From Pelagerythrobacter marensis (GTDB lineage Bacteria > Pseudomonadota > Alphaproteobacteria > Sphingomonadales > Sphingomonadaceae): DNA of 64,000 bases. This document shows positions 37,273 to 48,036 of the stretch, in pieces. The notes beneath the pieces were generated by a model. The model was not told where the DNA came from. It ran no database searches and worked only from the letters and a program-made list of their open reading frames with translations. Location: the NCBI RefSeq assembly GCF_036700095.1, contig NZ_CP144918.1, positions 51,001 to 115,000 on the forward strand, read 5' to 3'. Position numbers and translations under genes: made by a program. Within the stretch, counting starts at the first letter, position 1, and every line of letters begins with the position of its first letter.

Positions 37273-37288
37273 CATGATACTTATCATG
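37273..37288. promoter_or_regulatory. Perfect palindrome, probable MarR operator
   Basis: CATGATACTTATCATG is a perfect 7+2+7 inverted repeat, 28 bp before the start of the monooxygenase gene whose downstream neighbour encodes a MarR regulator. It is unusually AT-rich for this DNA and of the size MarR dimers bind. Autoregulation is inferred from position. Confidence 0.65.
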
Positions 37289-37315
37289 CTACTTCAAACC
37301 GATCAGGAGCCTCGC

Positions 37316-37603
37316 ATGCCGCTTTCCGCATTCGCCACGATCAGCCCGAAGCCCGCGCATTTCGCCGAGGCCCGAGCCGCCGTTCGCGCGATCGTCGCGC
37401 CGACGCGGGCCGAAAGCGGGTGCCTCGCCTTCGACCTTCACGAGGGGGAGGAGAGCGGCCGGCTTCATCTTTACGAAGTCTGGGCCGATCGCGCGGCGCT
37501 CGATGCGCACTACGCGCAGGACTACACCCGAGCCGTGTTCGAACGATACGAAGACTGGCTGACCGAACCGGTCGCGATCGTCTTCATGCAGCCGGTGGCG
37601 TGA
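37316..37603 (+). CDS. Antibiotic biosynthesis monooxygenase (ABM/YgiN-like) domain protein
   Basis: The 95-residue protein has the dimeric ferredoxin-like ABM fold: FATISPKPAHFAEARAAV, PTRAESGCLAFDLHEGEESGRLHLYEVWADRAALDAHY and a C-terminal strand VAIVFMQPVA. Family members are cofactor-free oxygenases or quinol monooxygenases. GGAG seven bases before the ATG supports the start. With the MarR gene 52 bp downstream and the palindrome upstream, it looks like a small inducible detoxification or quinone-response operon. Confidence 0.87.
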   Translation: MPLSAFATISPKPAHFAEARAAVRAIVAPTRAESGCLAFDLHEGEESGRLHLYEVWADRAALDAHYAQDYTRAVFERYEDWLTEPVAIVFMQPVA

Positions 37604-37655
37604 CGCCCGTGAACAAGCGCACATCGCCCGCCCCGCCAATCGACAGGGCACGGGC

Positions 37656-38093
37656 ATGTTCTTCCTGAAGGACCTGCCTTCGGCGCGGATGATCGAAGGC
37701 TATGCCGCCGCCCACGGCGTGCCCGCGCAGACGGTGGCCGACGCGCTGACGATGATGCGCCGCGCCAGCCTGCTGATCCGTCGGCTGGAAAGCTATTTCG
37801 CGGAACACGGCCTGTCGCAGCTTCGCTTCCTGTTCCTGATCGTCATCGACCGCGAGCCGGACCGCGAGACGCTGACGGTGGGCGAGATCACCGACCGCCT
37901 CGACGTCGCAGGCCCGGTGATCGCGCGCACCCTGCGGGCGCTGGAACGCGACGGCCTCGTCGCCGCCGGCAAAGACGGCAAGGATGCACGAACCAAGCAC
38001 GTCCGCCTGACGGCCGAGGGCCACGCCACGCTGGAACGCCTGCTGCCCGGCTATTTCGCGATCATCGCGGATGAAATGGACGGCGGGGCGTGA
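37656..38093 (+). CDS. MarR family transcriptional regulator
   Basis: The 145-residue protein has the MarR winged helix: LTVGEITDRLDVAGPVIARTLRALERDGLVAA (about 72-103) followed by the wing GKDGKDARTKHVRLTAEGHATL. The helical N- and C-termini form the dimer interface. It most likely binds the palindrome at 37273-37288 and is released by a phenolic or quinone-like ligand, judged from its partner gene and the family. Confidence 0.9.
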   Translation: MFFLKDLPSARMIEGYAAAHGVPAQTVADALTMMRRASLLIRRLESYFAEHGLSQLRFLFLIVIDREPDRETLTVGEITDRLDVAGPVIARTLRALERDGLVAAGKDGKDARTKHVRLTAEGHATLERLLPGYFAIIADEMDGGA

Positions 38094-38129
38094 CCGGTTC
38101 GCCGGTCCCGGCCCCGACCGGCAGGCGGA

Positions 38130-40046
<1,917 letters not shown>

Positions 40047-40157
40047 GGGGAAGAACTCCGGCCGGAAGGATGGGAATGCCGCGGGGTTAGTCCATTTTCA
40101 TCGGCCACGGCAAGCCACCCGGCGCCGCGCGGGTCGAGGCGGCACCCGTCCCGGCGT

Positions 40158-41183
40158 TCAGCCGGTCCGCGCGCGCAAGGCCGTCAGGAAGGCGGCAGGC
40201 TCGTCCAGTCGGAGGCCGATCGTGGTCACGGGCCGCGTCGCGCCGAACATCGTCTCGCGCGCAACCGGCCGCGCGAGGCGCAGGACCGCGTTCGGGGTGG
40301 ACAGGATCGACAGGTCGAGAACGCCTTTCCCCTCCGGCTTGCAGCCCGCCCAGCCGCCCTCGACCCGCGCGATCGCCGCGTAGGGCACGAACATTTCGAC
40401 CACGAACCCCGACCGCACGAGAACCCCGGACGGAAGAAGCAGGACTGGCCGCAATCGCAGGCTCTTGAGAAGGGCCACGACGAACACCAGGCCCCAGGCC
40501 CCCAGCGCGAACAGGATCCAGGCGGCCAGCGTGTTCAGGTGGATCAGGACGAAATGGACGATCGCGATCTCCAGCACCTGGAGAACGGCCAGAGCCGCTA
40601 TCACCGGGACGGCATAGGCGTGGCACGCGAAACTCTCCGCATCGTCGGGGCAATGGGGCGTGCGGTTCCAGGCGAACAGCGCAATGGCCAGCATTTCGAC
40701 CTCGCGCCGCACGACGCGAAGCAGGCCTTGCGGAAGTATCGCCCCGGCGGCCGCGCCCATGCGCTGCGCGCCGGACCCTTGCGCCGCACGATAGGCGGCA
40801 AGCGCAGCCATCGCCTGCCAGCCGCAGAATGCGAGAACCGTCAGCGCCATCGCCGCGGAAAGGGTCGAAACATCCAGCAGCGCATTGCGCACCGGTTCGG
40901 CCGATACCAGCGGCACGATCAGGCAGGCCAGAGCCGCCGCCTTGACGATGAAACCTGCCCCCGGGCGATGGCGAGGCGCCCGAACGATCATCGCCAGGCC
41001 GATCGTGTCGCACACGAGCCACAGAAACAACGCAGCGTACAGCAAGGGATTTTCGACGGCCCATTCGCCGTGGCTGAAAATCCGTCCGCCCAGGATCACC
41101 GCAAAGGGCGCGAGGAGGACCGCGGTCCTCCCATGTGTCAGGAAGATGCTGCGGAAGCCGTCCGGCGCGATGGATGCGGTCAT
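40158..41183 (-). CDS. Polytopic membrane protein of unknown function
   Basis: The 341-residue product has about seven hydrophobic segments in its first 250 residues and a C-terminal soluble part (VLVRSGFVVEMFVPYAAIARVEGG) that resembles a PH-like membrane-associated domain. I do not recognise a named family. It lies between the M1 peptidase and hemF genes, all on the minus strand with gaps of about 100 bp. Confidence 0.7.
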   Translation of the reverse strand: MTASIAPDGFRSIFLTHGRTAVLLAPFAVILGGRIFSHGEWAVENPLLYAALFLWLVCDTIGLAMIVRAPRHRPGAGFIVKAAALACLIVPLVSAEPVRNALLDVSTLSAAMALTVLAFCGWQAMAALAAYRAAQGSGAQRMGAAAGAILPQGLLRVVRREVEMLAIALFAWNRTPHCPDDAESFACHAYAVPVIAALAVLQVLEIAIVHFVLIHLNTLAAWILFALGAWGLVFVVALLKSLRLRPVLLLPSGVLVRSGFVVEMFVPYAAIARVEGGWAGCKPEGKGVLDLSILSTPNAVLRLARPVARETMFGATRPVTTIGLRLDEPAAFLTALRARTG

Positions 41184-41276
41184 GGCCGGAGCGTAGGCCG
41201 ACGGGGCGAATCTGGCAACACGATCCGCGCCGCGTCGGACGGATTCGTATGGGGCGAAGCAGCGTGGGGCGGCCGG

Positions 41277-42155
41277 TCAGTTCCACACCGCTTGCGGCGG
41301 CAGGCTCATCAGGATCGCGTCGATATTGCCGCCGGTCTTGAGGCCGAACAGCGTGCCGCGGTCGTAGACGAGGTTGAATTCGGCATAGCGGCCGCGCCAT
41401 TCGAGCTGGGCCTTGCGGTCCGCCTCGGTAAACGGCTCGTCCATGCGCCGGCGGACGATCCGCGGGAACACGTCGAGGAAGGCGCTGCCGACATCGCGGG
41501 TGAAGGCGAAATGCCGTTCCCAGGCCGCGACCTCGCCGCTTTCCTCTCCGTCCTGCCCCGTGCACTCGAGATGATCGTAGAAAATCCCGCCGACCCCGCG
41601 ATGCACGCCGCGGTGGGGGATGAAGAAATAGTCGTCGGCCCACTTGCTGAACCGTTCGTAATACGTCGGGTTGTGCGCGGCACAGGCGGCGCGCAGCGCG
41701 GCGTGAAACTCCTCGGTATCCTCGTCCCGCGGGATCGGCGGATTGAGATCGGCCCCGCCGCCGAACCAGGCCCTGGCCGTGGTCAGGAACCGGGTGTTCA
41801 TGTGCACCGCCGGCACATGCGGATTGGCCATGTGGGCGACCAGGCTGATCCCGGTCGCGGTGAATTGCGGGTTCTCCTCCGCCCCGTGAATCGTGCGCGC
41901 GAACTCGGGCGCGAACGTGCCGTGGACGGTGGAGACGTTGACGCCGACCTTTTCGAACACTTTGCCTTTCATCACCCCGCGCACGCCGCCGCCGGGATTG
42001 TCGTTGCCCTCTTCCTCCCGCTGCCAGGGGAGATAATCGAACGCTGCGTCCGATCCCGCCTCGCGCTCGATCGCCTCGAACTCGGCGCAGATGCGATTCC
42101 GCAGGTCCTCGAACCAGTCTTTCGCGCGGGCGGTATAGGGCGTCCAGTCGGTCAT
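41277..42155 (-). CDS. hemF: Oxygen-dependent coproporphyrinogen III oxidase HemF
   Basis: HemF decarboxylates two propionates of coproporphyrinogen III using O2, an aerobic heme step. The 292-residue protein has the conserved blocks NPGGGVRGVMKGKVFEKVGVN, MANPHVPAVHMNTRF, WFGGGADLNPP, FFIPHRGVHRGVGGIFYD and FNLVYDRGTLFGL. Start MTDWTPYTARAKDW chosen by family alignment. It is divergent from pdeM with 46 bp between the starts. Confidence 0.96.
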   Translation of the reverse strand: MTDWTPYTARAKDWFEDLRNRICAEFEAIEREAGSDAAFDYLPWQREEEGNDNPGGGVRGVMKGKVFEKVGVNVSTVHGTFAPEFARTIHGAEENPQFTATGISLVAHMANPHVPAVHMNTRFLTTARAWFGGGADLNPPIPRDEDTEEFHAALRAACAAHNPTYYERFSKWADDYFFIPHRGVHRGVGGIFYDHLECTGQDGEESGEVAAWERHFAFTRDVGSAFLDVFPRIVRRRMDEPFTEADRKAQLEWRGRYAEFNLVYDRGTLFGLKTGGNIDAILMSLPPQAVWN

Positions 42156-42201
42156 CGCGCCAACCCTTGCCAAGCGCGGCGGCGTGGGGCAAGAGCGGAC
42201 C

Positions 42202-42897
42202 ATGGTTCCCCTTTCGTTCGCAGGCGAGGACTTTGCCCTCACGCGCGCCAATGCGCTCTACTGGCCGCGCGAGCGGGCGCTGCTGGTGGCCGACCTGCAT
42301 CTCGAAAAGGCGAGCTTCTATGCCCGGCACGGGCAGATGCTGCCGCCTTACGACAGCCGCGAGACTCTGGAGCGGGTGGCGCTGGCGATCCGCGAAACCG
42401 ATGCCCGCCGGGTCTATACCCTGGGCGACAACTTCCACGACAGCCAGGGCAGCACCCGGCTGGAGGATCATGCCGCGGGTATGCTTTCCGCCCTCACCCG
42501 CGCGACCGACTGGGTGTGGATCACCGGCAATCACGATCCCGCGATGGAAGCGCGCAGCGGCGGCTCCATCGCGCGCGAGCTTGAGGTTGCAGGCATCGTC
42601 CTGCGCCATCAGGCCCAGGCGGGCGAGACCCGGCCGGAGCTGTCGGGGCATTACCACCCACGCCTGCAGCTCACCGTGCGCGAGCGGCATATTCGCCGCC
42701 CCTGCGCGGTCGTGGCCGAAGGCGGCACAGGCGCCGGCGGGCGGATGATCCTGCCGGCTTTCGGCGCGCTGACCGGGGGCATGAACGCGGCAGATCCGGC
42801 AATCCGCGCGGCGATGCAGCCGGCGGAGCGGATCGACGCGGTCCTGCCCCTGCGCGGCAGGCTGGCCCGGTTCCCGCTCTGGCGGCAGGCGGCGTGA
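42202..42897 (+). CDS. pdeM: Metallophosphoesterase, ligase-associated PdeM type
   Basis: The 231-residue protein has the calcineurin-like motifs in order: VADLHLEKA (about 32-40), LGDNFHD (about 76-82), GNHDP (about 111-115) and GHYHPR (about 152-157), which bind two metals. [11 protein letters not shown] is typical of PdeM, an endonuclease linked to a DNA-repair cluster with a ligase and a large helicase. Those partners are not adjacent here. A start at ATG 42202 was preferred to 42184 because it gives the conserved N-terminus. Confidence 0.85.
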   Translation: MVPLSFAGEDFALTRANALYWPRERALLVADLHLEKASFYARHGQMLPPYDSRETLERVALAIRETDARRVYTLGDNFHDSQGSTRLEDHAAGMLSALTRATDWVWITGNHDPAMEARSGGSIARELEVAGIVLRHQAQAGETRPELSGHYHPRLQLTVRERHIRRPCAVVAEGGTGAGGRMILPAFGALTGGMNAADPAIRAAMQPAERIDAVLPLRGRLARFPLWRQAA

Positions 42898-43012
42898 CGG
42901 GGATGCACCGGCGCAACACCGCGCACGCGCCATCGCCAAGGCCCCTAGCGAATCCCGGCGTTTCGGCTTACATGGGGCGCTTCGACAACGGCAAACACCA
43001 GGAGACTGCCCC

Positions 43013-43555
43013 ATAGCCCGTCCCCCCCGGCGCTCATTCCAACCGCCCGTGAAGAGCGGCCCGCGCTTTGACAACATGATCCAGTCCGACAAGGTTCGCG
43101 TGATCGATCACGAGGGTGAAAACCTTGGCGTGATGTATACTCGCGAAGCGATCGCACAGGCGGCCGATGTCGGCCTGAACCTCGTCGAGGTTTCGCCCAA
43201 TGCCGACCCGCCGGTGTGCAAGTTCCTCGACGTGGGCAAGTACCGGTACGAGGCGCAGAAGAAGGCAAACGCCGCGCGCAAGACGCAAAAGACGCAGGAT
43301 ATCAAAGAGATAAAGATGCGTCCGAACATCGACGATCACGATTACGACGTGAAGATGCGCAACGTGAACAAGTTCATCGAAAACGGCGACAAGGTGAAAG
43401 TCACCCTGCGGTTCCGCGGGCGCGAGATGGCGCACCAGCAGCTCGGCATGAACCTGCTCCGCCGCGTGCAGGAAGACGTCGACGAAATCGCCAAGGTCGA
43501 GGCTTTTCCCCGCCTCGAAGGCCGCCAGATGCTGATGGTGCTGGCGCCGAAATAA
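43013..43555 (+). CDS. infC: Translation initiation factor IF-3, non-canonical ATA start
   Basis: IF-3 binds the 30S subunit and discriminates initiator codons. The conserved N-terminus [20 protein letters not shown] is only obtained if translation starts at the ATA at 43013, preceded by CAGGAGA with normal spacing; the first usual start in frame is the GTG at 43049, which would cut 12 residues. A rare AUA/AUU start is the known basis of infC autoregulation. The 180-residue product has both IF-3 domains joined by a Lys-rich helix (about 75-100). Confidence 0.93.
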   Translation: MARPPRRSFQPPVKSGPRFDNMIQSDKVRVIDHEGENLGVMYTREAIAQAADVGLNLVEVSPNADPPVCKFLDVGKYRYEAQKKANAARKTQKTQDIKEIKMRPNIDDHDYDVKMRNVNKFIENGDKVKVTLRFRGREMAHQQLGMNLLRRVQEDVDEIAKVEAFPRLEGRQMLMVLAPK

Positions 43556-43562
43556 GGCTTCG

Positions 43563-43586
43563 CCGCCGGACGCCCTGCCCCGGCGG
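43563..43586. terminator. Hairpin between convergent infC and the secreted-protein gene
   Basis: A perfect 7-bp stem, CCGCCGG at 43563-43569 with CCGGCGG at 43580-43586, fills the 33-bp gap between two convergent genes. There is no clear T-run on either side, so termination activity is a guess from position. Confidence 0.4.
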
Positions 43587-43588
43587 GC

Positions 43589-44269
43589 CTATTCGACCCG
43601 GAAATCGAGAATCGTGAAGCGCGCGGGTGCGGTGGCGAACACGCCGTGTCCGCGCCCGCCGCGCGATCCGAAGACGAAGCCGACCCGCGCGGCATTGGCA
43701 AGCGCCGCTTCGAACGCCTCCGGCGCGCTGCGCCGGTTGGCGCCCTGCACCGCAACCCAGTTGGCGTCGAGCGGCACGGACACTTCGTGCGTGCCCGGCG
43801 TCAGCGGCCCCATCAGCGCTTCGGGCGCGTACCAGCGATAGGTGGCATAGCGCCCCCGCGCCTTCCAGTTGTCGCCGCGCCGCTGGAAATAGAGCGACAG
43901 CGTCGCCTCGCGGTCCGGGTGTTCCTGCGGCCGGAAGCGCACGCCCCGCTCCCCCTCGATGCGATAGCGCAGGACGATCCGCCGCGCCCCGGTCAAGGGG
44001 CCGGTCCGGCGCGTCACGTAGTGGACATGGCCCGCGCGCGCGTTCGGCCAGGGGAAATCGAAATAGGCACGATCGCCCGCCCGCGTGGCCGTGGCGGGCA
44101 TTCCGGGCGAAAGGCTGCGTCCCTTGTAGAACGGCCCGATCTGCCACTCGTCCGCCTGCTGTCTGACCAGTTCCGAAAGGCGGGAGAGCTGCGCGTCGGC
44201 AGGGGTGGCGATCAGGGCGGCGAGCGGCAAGGCGGCCAGCGAAGCGGCAATGGCAAGGGTGCGGATCAT
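43589..44269 (-). CDS. Secreted protein of unknown function
   Basis: The 226-residue product starts MIRTLAIAASL with a signal peptide cleaved near PADAQ (about 27). The mature part is beta-rich, with GDRAYFDFPWPNARAGHVHYVT, RIVLRYRIEGERGVRF, TLSLYFQRRGDN and a C-terminal FTILDFRVE, consistent with a jelly-roll or carbohydrate-binding-like sandwich. Family not recognised. An upstream in-frame ATG at 44285-44287 would add six residues. Confidence 0.72.
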   Translation of the reverse strand: MIRTLAIAASLAALPLAALIATPADAQLSRLSELVRQQADEWQIGPFYKGRSLSPGMPATATRAGDRAYFDFPWPNARAGHVHYVTRRTGPLTGARRIVLRYRIEGERGVRFRPQEHPDREATLSLYFQRRGDNWKARGRYATYRWYAPEALMGPLTPGTHEVSVPLDANWVAVQGANRRSAPEAFEAALANAARVGFVFGSRGGRGHGVFATAPARFTILDFRVE

Positions 44270-44440
44270 GGCTTGACCATGACGCATTGCGCTTTAGCCT
44301 CGGCTGAACCGCCGGTTCTGCGCTGCGACAGCGATCTGCCGCATCCGCCTGCCCGGCCGCCGAGATGCCGAAGCTGCCAAGCGGACACATCCGGCATGTG
44401 CCAGACCCGGTCGCCCAGACCCGGCCGTAAGGGGAAGTCC

Positions 44441-45019
44441 ATGGAATTTCGATACCGCACCGTCTCGCTTGCCGCTCTCGCTCTCGCGCTGTCCGCATGC
44501 GGCGAGGCCGATCGCCGGACCGAAGGACCGGGGCCGGAGGCGCTCGACACTCCGGCGTCGCCCGCGCCATCGCCCACCGCCGCCGCTGCGGCCGGCTCCG
44601 GGCGGGAAAGCGCCGGGCAGGACGGGGCCCCGGCCCCCGATCCCGCCCGGCTCATACCGGAGTCGGAGAAGGGCGAGGCCGGGGCGCGGAAAGTGCTGCA
44701 GGATTTCGCCCGCGCTGTCGAGTTCGAGGACTTCGACCGAGCTTACGCCATGCTGGGCGACGACGCGCGGGAGGAAATCACCCGCGCCGACTTCACCGCG
44801 CTGTTCGAGAACTTCGACGGCATCACCGTCCTCCTCCCGCCCGGCCGGATGGATGGCGCGGCCGGCTCGCTCTACTACGAAGTGCCCACCACGATCACCG
44901 GCGAGAACGGCCGGAAGCTGACCGGCACCACGGTTCTGCGGCGCGTCAACGACGTGCCCGGCGCGACGGCGGAGCAGCTTCGCTGGCGCATCCAGTCGTT
45001 CGAGGTTTCGCCCGGCTGA
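44441..45019 (+). CDS. Putative lipoprotein of unknown function
   Basis: The 192-residue product has a lipobox (LALSAC, Cys about 20), a Pro/Ala-rich linker to about residue 70 and a small C-terminal domain (LQDFARAVEFEDFDRAYAML and FTALFENFDGITVLLPPG) with the look of an NTF2-like or DUF-type cone fold. Role unknown. It is divergent from the secreted-protein gene and followed on the same strand by the DASS transporter. Confidence 0.7.
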   Translation: MEFRYRTVSLAALALALSACGEADRRTEGPGPEALDTPASPAPSPTAAAAAGSGRESAGQDGAPAPDPARLIPESEKGEAGARKVLQDFARAVEFEDFDRAYAMLGDDAREEITRADFTALFENFDGITVLLPPGRMDGAAGSLYYEVPTTITGENGRKLTGTTVLRRVNDVPGATAEQLRWRIQSFEVSPG

Positions 45020-45130
45020 TTTCGCTCCGCCTGCCAAGTTAACGGTTGCGCGGCGACATCCCGCCCTGCACTCTGCGCGGCAAGGACAAAGCGCCCCCGG
45101 CCAACGCGGGGCACGCGAGGGGAGCGGGGA

Positions 45131-46549
45131 TTGAGCGCACAGCGTATCGGGCTGGCACTGGGGGCCGTGGCCCTGGCGGGGAGCACGATCGCGCCCCTGC
45201 CCGGCGGAATGCCGCGCGAGGCGATGATCGTGGCGGGCCTGGTCGTGCTGATGGCCGCCTGGTGGATGACCGAGGCGATTCCGCTGACCGCCACCGCGCT
45301 GATGCCTTTCGTGGTCCTGCCGCTGGCCGGGATCATGACCGCCAAGGAAGCGGCCAGCGCCTATTACGAACCGATCCTGTTCCTCCTGCTGGGCGGGGCC
45401 TTCATCGCGCTGGCGATCGAGCGCACCGGCCTGCACCGGCGGCTGAGCCTGGCGATCCTGAAAAGCGTGGGCGGCAGCGGCAAGGGTGGCGCCTCGCGCC
45501 TTCTGCTGGCCTTCATGGTCAGCGCGGCGCTGCTTTCCATGCTGATTTCGAACACTTCGACCGCGCTGATCATGATGCCGATGGCGCTGGCCGTGCTCGC
45601 CGGCGGCGGCTTGCCGGCGGAAGACAGCGAGGGGCTGGCCGGCGCGCTGCCGATGGGCATTGCCTTTGCCGCCAGTATCGGCGGGCTGGGCACGATCGTC
45701 GGATCGCCGACCAACGGGATCGCGGTCGCGCTGATCGACACGATGACGGGGATGCGGATCACCTTCGCGCAATGGATGCTCTACGGCGTGCCGGTCGTCC
45801 TGCTGGGCGTGCCGCTGGCCGCGTGGATCGTCGGCCGCGTCCAGCGCGTGGCGGACCATCCGTTCGACGTTGCCGCCGCGCGCGCGGCGATCGACGACCG
45901 TGCGCCCTGGACCAGCGCGGAAAAGCGCCTGGTGCCGGTGATCGCGATCACCTTTCTCGCCTGGCTGACGCAGCTTCTGGTCGCCCCGCTGCTGCCGCCC
46001 GGATCGTGGACCGACGGCACCATCGCGATCATCGCCGCGCTCGTGCTGTTCGTCCTGCCCGACGGGACCGGGCGGCCGATGCTGCTGTGGAAGGAAGCCG
46101 ACCGCGCGCCCTGGGGCGTCATCATGATGTTCGGCGGCGGCCTGGCGCTGGCCGCCGGGATGCAGGCATCGGGGCTGGCCGACTGGCTGGGCCGGGCGCT
46201 CCTGCCGCTGGAGGCGCTGCCGCTGGTGGCGATCGCGCTCGCCATCGTGGCGCTGGTCGTGCTGGTGACCGAATTCGCCAGCAATGTCGCCACGGCCAGC
46301 GCGATCGTCCCGGTCGTCGCCAGCCTGGTCGTCGCGCTGGGGGCCGATCCGATCCTGCTGGCCATGCCCGCCGCGCTCGCCGCCAGCTGGGGCTTCATGC
46401 TGCCCGCCGGAACCGGCCCCAACGCGATCGCCTGGTCCACCGGCCACATCCGCATCACCCGCATGGTCGGCGCCGGCGTGCTGCTCGATCTGGCGGGGAT
46501 CTTCCTGATCGTCGCGTGCGTATGGGGCATGGCGGCGCTCGTCGCCTAA
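45131..46549 (+). CDS. DASS/SLC13 family anion:sodium symporter
   Basis: The 472-residue membrane protein opens with TTG preceded by GAGGGGAG. It has about eleven membrane segments and the two substrate/sodium clamp motifs of the family: LISNTSTALIMMPMAL (about 140-155) and EFASNVATASAIVP (about 380-393). WWMTEAIPLTATALMP near the N-terminus is the family signature. Substrates of relatives are dicarboxylates, citrate or sulfate; which one applies here cannot be told. Confidence 0.9.
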   Translation: MSAQRIGLALGAVALAGSTIAPLPGGMPREAMIVAGLVVLMAAWWMTEAIPLTATALMPFVVLPLAGIMTAKEAASAYYEPILFLLLGGAFIALAIERTGLHRRLSLAILKSVGGSGKGGASRLLLAFMVSAALLSMLISNTSTALIMMPMALAVLAGGGLPAEDSEGLAGALPMGIAFAASIGGLGTIVGSPTNGIAVALIDTMTGMRITFAQWMLYGVPVVLLGVPLAAWIVGRVQRVADHPFDVAAARAAIDDRAPWTSAEKRLVPVIAITFLAWLTQLLVAPLLPPGSWTDGTIAIIAALVLFVLPDGTGRPMLLWKEADRAPWGVIMMFGGGLALAAGMQASGLADWLGRALLPLEALPLVAIALAIVALVVLVTEFASNVATASAIVPVVASLVVALGADPILLAMPAALAASWGFMLPAGTGPNAIAWSTGHIRITRMVGAGVLLDLAGIFLIVACVWGMAALVA

Positions 46550-46600
46550 ATCCCCATGTGCGAGCGAGTTGAAACCGCTCGGGCGCGGGAGTATTCGCGA

Positions 46601-46668
46601 TGCCGCTATCGGCACCGGGCGGAGATGCGTTCCTGCGGAGGTTAGGAACGGGCGCCGCGCGGTCGCCC
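46601..46668 (+). promoter_or_regulatory. Structured leader with three consecutive hairpins before the PLP enzyme gene
   Basis: Three perfect stems follow each other: TGCCG/CGGCA (46601-46605/46610-46614), CGTTCCT/AGGAACG (46628-46634/46644-46650) and GGGCG/CGCCC (46650-46654/46664-46668). They end about 50 bp before the start at 46717. The downstream enzyme belongs to sulfur amino-acid metabolism, where SAM or SAH riboswitches are common, but I cannot match the known SAM-II, SAM-V or SAH consensus. Confidence 0.45.
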
Positions 46669-46716
46669 TATCGGCTCCTGCCTTCCTGGGAGCGTGACGC
46701 AAGGAAGGACATTCCC

Positions 46717-48036
46717 ATGCCCGACGCGATCGATTCGACCGACAAGCCCACCCCGCGGCGCAATCCCAAGCCCGAACCGACCCGGATCGACGGGCGGCAG
46801 CTCAAACCCAGCACATTGATGATGGGCCACGGGTACGACCCGGCCCTGTCCGAAGGTTCGCTGAAACCGCCGATCTTCCTCACCAGCACGTTCGCCTTCG
46901 AAAGCGCGGCGGCGGGCAAGCGCCATTTCGAAGGGATCACCGGCCTGCGCCCCGGCGGGGCGGAGGGCCTGGTCTATTCGCGCTTCAACGGCCCCAACCA
47001 GGAAATCCTGGAGGACCGGCTGGCGATCTGGGACGGGGCGGAAGATGCGCTCTCGTTCTCCAGCGGGATGACCGCGATCTGCATCCTCATGCTCGCCTAT
47101 GTCTCGGCCGGGGACGTGATCGTCCATTCCGGCCCGCTCTATGCCGCGAGCGAGGGGTTCGTCGCCAAAGTCCTGTCGCGCTTCGGCGTGACTTATGTCG
47201 ACTTCCCCGCCGGCGCGACGCGCGAGGAGCTGGACGACGTGCTCGCCCGTGCCAAGGCCCAGGCCGAGACGCAGGGCGGCAAAGTCGCGATGATCTATCT
47301 CGAAAGCCCGGGCAACCCGACCAATGCCCTGGTCGATGTGGAGGCCGTGCGCGACGCGCGCGATGCCGCGCTGGACGGCGAGGTGACGCCGATCGCGATC
47401 GACAACACGTTCCTCGGGCCGCTGTGGCAGCGGCCGCTGGACAACGGGGCGGACATCGTCGCCTATTCGCTGACCAAGTATGTCGGCGGCCATTCGGACC
47501 TCGTCGCCGGCAGCGTCGCGGGGGCGAAGAAGTGGATGGACCCGGTCCGCGCCCTGCGCAACACGATGGGCGGGATCGCCGATCCCAACACCGCGTGGAT
47601 GCTGCTCCGCTCGCTGGAAACGGTCGAGCTGCGGATGCAGCGCGCGGGCGAGAACGCGGCCAAAGTCTGCAAATTCCTGGCCGGGCATCCGAAAGTGGTC
47701 GGCCTCGGCTATCTCGGCATGATCAAGGATGCGCGGCAGCAGGACATCTATCAGCGGCACTGCTTCGGCGCGGGGTCGACCTTCTCGCTGTTCATCGACG
47801 GGGGCGAGGCCGAATGCTTCCGCTTCCTCGACGCGCTCAAGGTCGCCAAGCTCGCGGTCAGCCTGGGCGGGACCGAAACGCTCGCCAGCCATCCCGCCTC
47901 GATGACCCACCTCTCGGTCCCCGAAGGGCGCCGGGCGGAACTGGGCATTTCGGACAATCTCGTGCGCATTTCGATCGGGATCGAGGATGCGGACGACCTG
48001 ATCCGCGATTTCGACCAGGCGCTCGAGGCCGTTTGA
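46717..48036 (+). CDS. Cystathionine gamma-synthase family PLP-dependent enzyme
   Basis: The 439-residue protein belongs to the Cys/Met-metabolism PLP family: SRFNGPNQEILEDRLA, FSSGMTAICILML, YLESPGNPTNALVDV and AIDNTFLGPLWQRP, with the PLP lysine in YSLTKYVGGHSD (about 253). Family reactions include gamma-replacement and gamma- or beta-elimination; the exact one is not evident. A basic N-terminal extension (about 1-30) is unusual. AAGGAAGG before ATG 46717 supports this start over an ATG at 46600. Its stop overlaps the start of the ATP-grasp gene. Confidence 0.87.
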   Translation: MPDAIDSTDKPTPRRNPKPEPTRIDGRQLKPSTLMMGHGYDPALSEGSLKPPIFLTSTFAFESAAAGKRHFEGITGLRPGGAEGLVYSRFNGPNQEILEDRLAIWDGAEDALSFSSGMTAICILMLAYVSAGDVIVHSGPLYAASEGFVAKVLSRFGVTYVDFPAGATREELDDVLARAKAQAETQGGKVAMIYLESPGNPTNALVDVEAVRDARDAALDGEVTPIAIDNTFLGPLWQRPLDNGADIVAYSLTKYVGGHSDLVAGSVAGAKKWMDPVRALRNTMGGIADPNTAWMLLRSLETVELRMQRAGENAAKVCKFLAGHPKVVGLGYLGMIKDARQQDIYQRHCFGAGSTFSLFIDGGEAECFRFLDALKVAKLAVSLGGTETLASHPASMTHLSVPEGRRAELGISDNLVRISIGIEDADDLIRDFDQALEAV

